This document shows, piece after piece, positions 20,679 to 29,396 of a stretch of 64,000 nt of DNA. This stretch comes from Xiphydria camelus (taxonomy: Eukaryota; Arthropoda; Insecta; Hymenoptera; Xiphydriidae). The stretch covers positions 20,401,111 through 20,465,110 of the forward strand of contig OY783191.1 in NCBI GenBank assembly GCA_963678675.1. The letters are read 5' to 3'. The notes beneath the pieces were generated by a model. The model had not been told where the DNA came from. It did no database searches and saw only the letters and a list, made by a program, of their open reading frames with translations. Numbering within the stretch: position 1 is the stretch's first letter; each line of letters opens with the position of its first letter. The translations under genes were made by a program, and so were the position numbers.

Positions 20679-23118
20679 GTCCAGGCAATGGGGAGTTTTA
20701 CCTTGCATTAAATCGGGGAGTTTTGAAATTTGGCATGTTAGTTCAGTTTTATGTCCTAAACAACATATTCAGTTTGCGACATCGTACTGTCCTGTGAAAC
20801 GCCGCCATTTTAATAAAATGGCGGCGAAAATCAGTTGGTTGGCATTATCTCCTTTTCGGTTGCTTCCATCCAAAAAGTACCTATTACAAAAATGGTAGAG
20901 GACTAAATTCTCTACAAGTTTTGTCTGAAATATTTTTGTATTCAATAAATTGTTTCTGAGCTATATTATATCAAAGTGAGGCATCTTTCTTAAAATCGCA
21001 AAAATGCGCCCTTTTCACAGGAAATTGCACTTATTATTTCCGAATTATCTACTAGTAATCAATTATACTCATTTCCATGGCCGGCGAAAAAGGGGTAAAG
21101 CAGGGCACTTTGCTCCCCCCCCCCCAGCCTGAAAAATTGAGTAAGCAATCCGATGAAGAGCTACAAGAATATCTGCAATTTGAACTTGTTCCATTTCCAT
21201 TATCGCTATTTAACGAGGAAGGGATGCGTAAAGGAACAAAATCATACTTATACCAACTTTTCGTGCCACTTCTAAATGATACGCTATTCGGAAACAGTGC
21301 TCACGTTATAGATGGTGGATTTCTGCTACACAGAGTTGTCTGACATCGAAACCAATCTTTTGCAGCAATTTGCACGAATTACGTCCAGTACGTGGAACGA
21401 CACTATGGTTTAAATGCAGTGATTGTATTCGATGGCTATCCGGCTGACGCAGAAAACAAGAATACGAAAAGTGCAGAACGATTTCGACGATCAAAAAAGC
21501 ATACTTCCGCGGACGTGCTTTTCGATGAGTCAATGATCGCAACATTTGCGCAGGCAAAGTTTCTGGCCAACGACACGAACAAGAGCCACCTCATTTCAAT
21601 GTTAAAGAGATTTGAGGCATCAAATTTCATTGTCCAGCAGGCTCCTGAAGATGCTGACCCAATGATCGTGAGGACAGCGATCAATGTGGCCTCATCTTTT
21701 GATTCCGTTTTTGTTGTAGGAGAAGATATCTACCTTCTCGTTCTTCTAACAGCACTGGCGAGAGCGCATCCGAATGTTTATTTTTTGAAATCGGGCAAGG
21801 GAAAAACTGCAGTAGTTTTTTCTTCACAAAGTTTGCAAGGTGGACAAGCAGTGCTAGATAACGTACTGTTTTTGCACGCGTTCAGTGGCTGCGATACTAC
21901 TTCTGCGATCTTCAGCCAAGGAAAAGTCAAGTAAAAGTTCTTTAATGTTCTCGAAAAGTCCAAAGCATTGCATCGGACTGTGTACAGGTATTTAAAGAAG
22001 TAGATGTAGATTCTGATACCATAGCTGCGGCAGGAGAACAATTCTTGGCCACATTGTATGGGGCTCGACAGGAAACAACATCTTTGAATTTTCTCCGATA
22101 CCAACAGTTCACAAGATCGGTCACTAAAATTAGTTCAATCTTGCCTCACTTCCACCTACAACAGCAGCTGCACGACAGCATTCTCTCCGAACTTATCATC
22201 AAGTTCAGGCTTGGTACGATATAAACATCATTCCGGAACAATGGGGATGGAAGACGAGTAAGACTGGTCCAGTGACAACAACTACAGATCCTGTCCCGGA
22301 AGCACTCCTCAACTTTATTTCCTGCAGATGCAAAAAAGGATGTGGTCCAGCATGTGGCTGTAGAAAGGCGGGTTTGAAGTGCTCCATCATTTGCATGCAC
22401 TGCAACGGAGACTGTGAAAATATCACTGAAGTTTCGATTGACGAGGAAACCTAAGATGAAACCCAGACCGCTATTAACTATCTTTTCGCTACTGAAGATG
22501 GTGAGGAAGAGGAAGATACTGAAGAGGCTGCCAGAGAGGAGGATATCGAAGAGGACGATGACACTCAACCAATCCCAGAAATTGACATTGATCAACCTGG
22601 TCCTTCCAGAACATCCAAACAATGAAAAATAGTTTTAAAAGACACTTGTGGAGTAGGCCTACTGGGGAAACCACAATAAAAAAAACGCGCCGTTTACTCT
22701 ACCTCATGGTGGTGCGGAAACGAGTATAATTGATTACTATTAGATAATTCGTAAATAATACGTGCAATTTCCTGTGAAAAATGCACGTTTTTGCGATTTT
22801 AAGAAATATGCCCCACTTTGATATAATATAGCTCAGAAACCATTTGTTTAATAGAAAAATGTTTCAGACAAAACTTGTAGAGAATTTAGTCCTCTACAAT
22901 TTTTTTAATAAGTACTTTTTGGATGGAAGCAACCGAAAAGGAGATAATGCCAAATTGATTTTCGCCGCCATTTTATTAAAATGGCGGCGTTTCCCAGGAC
23001 AGTATGATGTCGCACTTAATATGTTGTTCAGGACGTAAAACTAAACTAACATGCCAAATTTCAAAACTCCCCGATTTAATGCACGGTAGACCCCATTTTA
23101 GCTCCCCATTGATTGGAC
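20679..23118. mobile_element. FEN1/XPG-CXC transposon, copy 1 (2.44 kb, ~380-bp TIRs, TA target)
   Basis: Both ends read GTCCA(G/A)(G/T)CAATGGGGAG and are preceded by TA (20,677-20,678; 23,119-23,120). The inverted repeats are long: about 20,679-21,072 pairs with 22,730-23,118, including GCATTAAATCGGGGAGTTTT and GCCGCCATTTTAATAAAATG. Between them is one plus-strand gene for a FEN1/XPG-like nuclease with a C-terminal cysteine-rich domain. A related copy in the opposite orientation lies at 29,397-31,998 with the same GTCCAGGCA ends. I do not know a named superfamily for it. Confidence 0.8.
21077..22624 (+). pseudogene. FEN1/XPG-like nuclease with C-terminal CXC domain (copy 1)
   Basis: The first block (21,077-21,343) has LVPFPLSLFNEEGMRKGTK and DGGFLLHRVV. 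The second (21,392-21,934) has AVIVFDGYPAD, APEDADPMIVRTAI, VFVVGEDIYLLVLL and FLHAFSGCDTTSAI. These match, in order, the acidic residues and the GCD helix-hairpin-helix lead of FEN1/XPG nucleases, though the GEAEA-type site reads EDAD and the usual DxD reads EDI. The tail (22,230-22,455) has IPEQWGWK, then CRCKKGCGPACGCRKAGLKC with further CxxC pairs, a CXC/tesmin-like zinc-binding motif, and an acidic end. Stops near 21,343 and 21,934 and a frame change near 22,020 show decay. The role is inferred as the element's mobility protein; no other gene fits between the TIRs. Confidence 0.7.
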
Positions 23119-23124
23119 TAATAG

Positions 23125-25289
23125 CGTAACGAAGCGATGTTTTAATTGTGGCCACCATGATCATATCAGCACGAATTGTCCGACGAAAGATCAGGGTACG
23201 AAGTGTTTCGGGTGCGGCGAACACGGGCACATCGCCGCGAAATGTCGGAAAAAGAAAGACGCGACGAAAAATAGCTGCGCGATAACTCAGACGAAAGAAA
23301 AGAAGTACGACAAAGAAGTTTTAATAGACGGGTTTCCGATCGTGGCGATGCTCGACAACGGCAGCGACATAATACAATTATGCGCGCGGACGAATACGTG
23401 AAGATAGGGTCACCGCGATTCGAGGGTAAGACGATTCCGTTTCGAGGCGTAGGGACGGAAACGAACGAGACGCTGGGAGAGTTTCGAGCGAATTTGACGA
23501 TAGATGGGCACTCTTACCCGATTCTCATTCGAGTTGTTACTGACGACGTGTTGCGACACAAATTGTTGATCGGTCGAGATTTCATTCACACGATAGATTT
23601 GAGCGTGAAACGCGGTAAGGCTACGGTTAGCCCTTCGACCGAGACTTCATCCGCGAACGACAACGAGATGCCAGAGATATTTCAAATCAATCTGACTGAA
23701 TATCACGACGTAAGTGTAGTAGATCTGTCCGACGTCCAAACTCAGCAGCACAAGGAGATTATACAAGATCTTGTCGGCAGTTACTGCCCTTTAAAGACGC
23801 GCAAAGTAGGTGTGAAAATGACGCTTGTGCTGAAAGACGAAGAGCCTGTGTAGCAGAGAGCGAGACGATTGGCTCCACACGAGCGAGAGCAAGTCAATGC
23901 ACAGTTTAGCGAGTGTCTCGATGACGATATTGTTCGACAATCCGTGTCCGATTATGCAAGTCCTGTTGTTTTGGTAGCGAAAAAAAAAACGGTAGCAAGA
24001 GGCTCTGCGTAGATTATCGACTCCTCAACAAGAAAATAGTTAAAGATCGCTACCCTTTGCCTCTGATAGAAGACCAGCTGGACAGGTTGCAAGACGCGAG
24101 AGTGTTCAGCACACTTGATTTAAAGAATGGATTTTTCCATGTGCCGGTAGATGAGTCGAGTCAGAAGTATACGGCCTACCTGACGGCCACTTTGAGTTTT
24201 TGAGAGTGCCTTTCGGTCTGTGCAACTCGCCAGCTGTCTTTCAAAAATTCATAAACGCCGCATTTAAATATTTGATTCGCGAAGGGGTTGTGTTGACGTA
24301 CATGGACGGCCCTGATTATACCGTCGAAAGATTATGAGATTGGGTTGGCGAACCTGAAGCTAGTATTGAGCGCTGCGAGCGAGACCGGTCTGATAGTGAA
24401 TTGAGAAAAATGCGCTTTCCTACAGACCAGAATCGAGTTTTTGGGTCATGTCATTGAAAATGGGCGTGTCCATCCGAGCGATAGAAAGATCGAAGCAATC
24501 ATGAAGTCCCAAAGCCGACGAATGTACGACAGATTCGGGGATTTCTCGGTTTGACCGAGTATTTCCGTAAATTCGTTCCTGGATATTCTTTTATTGCGCG
24601 ACCGTTGACGAGCCTGTTGAGAGCGAATGTAAAATTCGAGTTTGGCGATACGGAGAACGACGCGTTTGTACGATTGAAAATAATACTGAGTAGTCAGCCG
24701 GTGTTGAATTTGTATCGCGTAGGTGCAGAAACCGAACTGCACACCGATGCATCAAAACACGGCTACGGCGCAATTCTGCTGCAGCGAAATAGCGAAGACA
24801 AGGCGTTGCATCCAGTGTATTATGCGAGTGGCAAGACCACGCCCGCCGAAGAAAAGTATCCAAGCTCTCATCCAGAGTGAGTGGGTCACTTCCTTTGAAG
24901 AAAAACGCGACGAACTACGACTTCAAGCAAAAAGGAGAGTATCACGAAGATTCAAAAAGAAAACCAACGAGGCTATAACAAGAAGAGGAAGGAAGCGAAA
25001 CATTACCGTGAAGGAGACTTGGTTGCGATCCGACGAACTCAGCAAGGACCTGGGTTAAAATTCGCAGCAAAGTTCCTCGGACCTTACGAAGTATCGAGGG
25101 TCTTGCGCAACGATCGGTACGCGGTTCGCAAAGTCGGGGAGCACGAAGGACCGTCACAAGCTTCAACAGCCGCAGATCACATGAAGTTTTGGGTTCGAGA
25201 TGAAGAGACCGACGACTCTGAAGATGACGCAGATGACGAGGAACAAGGACATTCGAGGTCGAATGTCGTCGCAGGGGGGGGGGGGCGGA
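23125..25289 (+). pseudogene. Ty3/gypsy gag-pol, decayed and internally deleted
   Basis: Two CCHC zinc knuckles (CFNCGHHDH..., CFGCGEHGH..., about 23,129-23,250) are followed by an aspartic protease whose active site reads LDNGSD rather than DTGS/DSGS (about 23,345), and by LLIGRDFI. The reverse transcriptase (about 23,860-24,450) shows ASPVVLVAKK, VDYRLLNKKI and DRYPLPLI. The catalytic YxDD box is altered to YMDGP. LGHVIENGRVHPS and the RNase H start TELHTDASKHGYGAIL (24,740) follow. From about 24,880 it jumps to EKRDEL and an integrase C-terminal REGDLVAIRRTQ...KFLGPYEV (25,000-25,200). The rest of RNase H and the integrase zinc finger and catalytic core are deleted. Stops and shifts are frequent; it cannot transpose. 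Confidence 0.88.
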
Positions 25290-25585
25290 TGTAGGGCCCT
25301 AGAACGTTGGTGCGTTGCCGGGCGAGCGCGCGCGGGATGCGGACGAGAGAGCGCGGGAGAGCGAGCGACCGAAATCGGCAACAGCGCGCGAATCGCGGCA
25401 AGGTAGGCGCGGTAGTGGCAGCAATAGCGACAGTCGACGCGAGGCGTGAGATCGAGGCGCATATGTCCGCCAAAGCTGCGACGACACACGAGTTTTTCTA
25501 TACGATCAAAATATATCCTTTGTGCAATCAATCTTGTTTCTCTCTGTCACCCGTCCCATCGCCATAGGAGATACTAATTCCTACA
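25290..25585 (+). mobile_element. 3' LTR of the gypsy element (296 bp)
   Basis: The LTR starts TGTAGGGCCC directly after a purine tract (GCAGGGGGGGGGGGGCGGA, 25,271-25,289) and ends ATTCCTACA, giving a TGTAGG/CCTACA inverted end pair. It is very GC-rich in its first half. No matching 5' LTR is in the window. Confidence 0.8.
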
Positions 25586-25599
25586 ATAATTTATTTAGA

Positions 25600-25918
25600 T
25601 TATTGGGGTAAAATATGTACAAGGAACTATGAAGAAGAACAGAATTATCTACAACTTATGAACGAAGTAGAACCCAATGAATCAGAGGTAGTTGATGATA
25701 GTGATATTAGATTACGAATTGGAGAGATCTATAGCATTCAGGATAATAATATTGCGCTTCCAAGAAATAATATACCTGGCCGATGTTCTTACTGTTCAAG
25801 TAAGAAAAATAGAAAAACTAAATATAGTTGCTACAGATGCCATAATTTTATGTGCCTGGAGCATTTAAACCCAAACTGCAAAGAATGCATCGAAAATGTT
25901 CACGAAATTAGGGAATAA
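25600..25918 (+). pseudogene. piggyBac cysteine-rich C-terminal domain fragment
   Basis: The frame contains CSYCSSKKNRKTKYSCYRCH followed by NFMCLEHLNPNCKECIE, the C-x2-C ... C-x2-C ... H ... C-x2-C zinc-binding domain at the end of piggyBac transposases, which recognises terminal repeats. The acidic lead-in MNEVEPNESEVVDDSD also fits. The catalytic part is absent here. Orientation and distance argue that this is not the tail of the 13,801-14,929 copy. Confidence 0.75.
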
Positions 25919-25957
25919 AATTTCACTTCCACAATAACTTTAGGGTGACACCAGATA

Positions 25958-26384
25958 CAGTGTGTTTTCCTGCGTTGTTGACATAGGACGATGTGGTATA
26001 TAGCGGTTTGTAGACTATAGTATGTACGCCATTGGTCGGAGACGCAAGGACGCCGAATTGGATGGACCAATGAACAATTAATTCTCATGCCCTCATTAGC
26101 TACGGTGGCGTCTACTCTCGTTAATGAAAGCATGAGGATTATTAATCATTGGTTAGTACGTTTAAAAATAACATTTTAAAAAAGTCACCAGCGACAGATT
26201 TCGTGTCCCCGGGTGTAGGTGCCTACGCCCTAGGGAACTTCTCTCTCGACGATTGACGTCTGCCGGCGATAGCAGAGCCAATCATTCGGCGTCCTTGCGT
26301 CTCCGACCAATGGCGTACATACTATAGTCTACAAACCGCTATATACCATATCGTCCTATGTCAACAACCCAGGAAAACACCCTG
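25958..26384. mobile_element. 427-bp TA-flanked foldback MITE with an inner MITE
   Basis: Arms of about 105 bp (CAGTGTGTTTTCCTG... and ...CCAGGAAAACACCCTG) are flanked by TA at 25,956-25,957 and 26,385-26,386 and share GTTGACATAGGACGAT and TATAGTCTACAAACCGC. The middle (about 26,067-26,202) is a copy of the palindromic MITE seen complete at 45,147-45,351. Confidence 0.8.
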
Positions 26385-27390
26385 TATATTGTTTCACACT
26401 TACATATATGTTTAAACGTATGTACAATCAGTATACATTAATTAGGGTAAAAGGGGCATAAATTGACACCACTTTACTTACTGGTCTAAAATATCCTATT
26501 GCAAACTGAAGTTATCAGAATTGATAATGTATGGATAAGCAAGCCTGACTCTCTCTTTATCTGTATATGGGTGGTTGCCTGTAAAGTGCACAATATGCAA
26601 TATCAGTGGTGCACTGTTCTTGGGTTTAAACTCTAATGTGTTAGATATCTGTTTTAAGTACTCTTTGCCTTTGTTTTATTGGGTCGTTGATTATATTTTT
26701 TATAGTTCTATAAAATTCCGTTTTTATTTAATACTTTAGGTGTAAATTGTCATTCCCCTGGTTTGTATCTCCTTCGCTTTACAGCCATTAGACATAAAGT
26801 GAAAGAGTATTTGGTATGCTTAAGCAGCTATAAATTAAGATCTACTTACAAAAAACTCTGTTTAAAAGTCGTAGTAGATAAATAAATAAAAAAGTTACTC
26901 TAATAAGTCTAAAAAAATGTTAAACTTGCGTGTCCACAATATGCATGTCATTCCCCTGCGCATGTTAAAATTCCATTAATGCCTGGGAAATGGAGCCAGA
27001 GGTTTGTTTTACCAGGTGAGAGTAAGTAGCAAGTGATGCACAGTGGGTTTCCAAAAACTGATTGGTTTACGTGTATTTATTCTCAAGTTAATCTATAAGT
27101 TACAGAACTTTTTTCTGTAGTCACATTGAAACTGTCATTCCCCTGGTAAGTAATAGTTCTAGTGAATATTGAAATTATGTTGTGAACTAGAAGTAAATAA
27201 CTAAGGTTAATATTAATATATTTTTGGGTGTAAGCCTAATAATGACGCTCAGCTCGTTCAAATTTAATTGAAAATAATCTCATGTTTTGTCATTCCCCTG
27301 GTGTCGTTCCCCTGGAAAAATAGTTCCAGGGGAATGTTTCTACAGAGAAATGAGCATTATGAAAGGTAAGCTCGTAAGTAGGATATACTT
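26385..27390. other. Non-coding stretch with recurring TCATTCCCCTGG
   Basis: I see no gene. A short motif, TGTCATTCCCCTGG or close to it, occurs near 26,750, 26,947, 27,133 and 27,289, with GTCGTTCCCCTGG at 27,301, its complement CCAGGGGAATG at 27,327 and a partial copy at 27,977. The spacing is irregular. Confidence 0.6.
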
Positions 27391-27439
27391 TTGATGTGCG
27401 ATATGTTATCCACATTAATTTTGCCTCCTGATCACGAAT

Positions 27440-27960
27440 CCGGTGTCAGAATTTGGCCATCACATCACATTTTTGTTTTAATCTCAAAAAACCAGCCAGA
27501 GATCATGATTTTCAAAAAGTTAATGAACTTAAACCAAATTCGGTATAGGGGGTTTTTTTGGTCGCTGATTACGAATTTGAAGTCGGATTTCAAAAATGCA
27601 AGATGGCGGATCCAATATGGCGGACAAGATTTTCGAAAATCGACGGATTTGTGCCAAATTTGGTATAGAGAGGGGGGTTATTTGGGTCGCCGATCACGAA
27701 TCTGAAGTCAGATTTCAGAAATTAAAAATGGCGGATCAAACATGGCGGACGAGATTTTCGAAAATTTTAATTTTTGCAAATATAACTACCATATTCGTGA
27801 TCAGCGATCCAAAAAAAACCCCTATACCAAATTTGGGATAAATCCGTCGATTTTCGAAAATTTCGTTCGCCATATTGGATCTGCCATCTTGAATTTTTGA
27901 AATCCGACTTCAGATTCGTGATCAGCGACCCAAAAAAACCCCTATACCGAATTTGGTTAA
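27440..27960. repeat. ATGGCGGATCC satellite block, ~120-bp unit, with inverted end
   Basis: Units contain CCAAATT(C/T)GGTATAG, GGGTCGC(T/C)GAT(C/T)ACGAAT, GTCAGATTTC and ATGGCGGATCCAATATGGCG. Two units run forward (27,536 and 27,656, 120 bp apart) and a third is inverted (27,805-27,955). Open frames that read through the repeat are not genes. The same satellite is at 51,350-51,600 and 52,560-52,930. Confidence 0.85.
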
Positions 27961-28507
27961 ATGCATTAACTTTTTGAATGATTCCCCTGCTGCTAAATTT
28001 AAAGAAAAGCTAAATAAAATAAAAAATAATGACAAAAATGAACTGTCTCCTGTAAATATTTGTTTTTAATTGGTAAACCAAGCTTCTATTCTAGTTTTCT
28101 CTCAAAAATATTGTTTTTTTTTTGTGACCAAAATGGAAAGGTGTTTTGTTTCACTTCGGGGCATTCACCCATATAGAAAACAAAGTCGGGTTAGTTACAC
28201 TATTTATAACTAATGAACGGTATGGCACGCTATCGCGCACTACGAGAAACAAAAGGGGCTCGAAGACGCGAGCTAACCGGGCAAGCTAAAGAAGACTAAC
28301 TAACTCTACTCTACGCGTCGCATCACGTCTACTCGCTCTCTACTCCTCCAACGTTGCCACCTCCGCTGCGCGGGTGCCACGCTCTACAACGGCTGGACAG
28401 ATTTTTATGACCTTTGATTCTTGGGTTTGTCTCTGCCACGAATAGCAAAATAACTATTAAAACATCTGAAAAATTTACGAAAAAAAAATTTATTAAGAAA
28501 ATTAATT
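27961..28507. other. No gene seen
   Basis: AT-rich sequence, then a GC-richer part at 28,230-28,400 with no open frame of interest. It ends where the Helitron helicase coding sequence begins. Confidence 0.4.
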
Positions 28508-28508
28508 T

Positions 28509-29188
28509 TTCCTCGATGCGCCCGGTGGAACTGGGAAGACATCCATCATGTCATTAATATTGGCCACTGTTCGTGCGAGATCCGAAATTGCAGCAGCAGT
28601 TGCTTCTTCTGGGATAGCAGCCACTTTGTTAGAAGGATGCCGAACGGCTCATTCAGCGTTGAAATTGCCATTAAGCTTTCAAACGACTGAAAAACCGACA
28701 TGCAACATTACGAAGCAATCAGCAATGGCCAAAGTTTTGATAGCAAGTAAAATCATCATCTGGGATGAGTGCACAATGGCGCACAAACTCGCATTGGAAG
28801 CACTCAATATCGAACTGTGAAATATCTGCGCAATGACACAAGATGTTTTGGAAGCGCAATGGTTCTACTATCAGGCGGATTTCCACCAAACACCGACCAA
28901 AGATCGACCGCTTCCGATTAAATAAACACTTTCCTCAAATCATCGATTCTGTGGCGCTATGTGAAGAAACTTCAGCTGACGACAAACATGCGAATTGCAT
29001 TGCTAAACGATCCATCTGCCGAAGATTTCTCCAAGCAATTGCTGACTATCGGTAATGGCCGTGTTCCTGTTGACGAATCGAACGGATTGATTTCGTTTCC
29101 GCCAAATTTCTGCAATTTCGTCTCAACGAAGGACGAGCTCATCAACAAAGTGTTCCCGAACATCATTGCTAACCACAAAAATCACAAT
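28509..29188 (+). pseudogene. Helitron helicase (Pif1-like), first half
   Basis: The sequence opens with FFLDAPGGTGKTSIMSLILA, the Walker A loop of the Pif1-type helicase in Helitron Rep/Hel proteins, and goes on to AAAVASSGIAATLL, RTAHSALKLPL and KIIIWDECTMAHK (Walker B, DE). A degraded stretch (28,820-28,960) with stops represents the GDFRQ region. LQLTTNMRIALLND and FSKQLLTIGNGRVP follow in another frame. The gene is cut at 29,188 and resumes at 41,508; joining with one AT removed gives ANHKNHNWLSERAILAAKN in frame. The Rep domain is missing on the left. Confidence 0.9.
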
Positions 29189-29396
29189 CAGGAATATGCA
29201 CATATTTTTACATCATAAATGGATTGAGCACGTAAAAAAAGTTGGGACGTTTTTTTATTTTTTTTCTGACGCGAAATTAAGCCGTAGGAAATTAATAAAG
29301 TTTGCGCTAAGCTCCGTCCACTTGAAACGGCCAGTCGGGCGGCACGCCGGGCCGTGACGTCACTATGCACTCTCGGATAGGACTGTTTGACTGTTA

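Larger units (their letters stand above)
20637..25585 (+). mobile_element. Ty3/gypsy LTR retrotransposon, 5'-truncated, with 3' LTR
   Basis: Gag zinc knuckles, protease, reverse transcriptase, RNase H start and integrase C-terminus occur in gypsy order, followed by a polypurine tract and a 296-bp LTR. The 5' LTR and most of gag are missing. The FEN1/XPG element (20,679-23,118) lies in the gag region; removing it with one TA gives an open join into the zinc knuckle block. The start near 20,637 is a weak inference. Confidence 0.7.

Noticed and set aside
22146..22622. 158-residue minus-strand frame
   Set aside because: Antisense shadow of the nuclease-CXC gene, whose cysteine motifs are on the plus strand.
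25163..25567. Arg/Ala/Pro-rich frames on both strands
   Set aside because: They read through the GC-rich part of a gypsy LTR; position between a polypurine tract and the LTR end explains them.
27391..27841. Frames of 81-104 residues
   Set aside because: They translate the ATGGCGGATCC satellite and repeat with its period.
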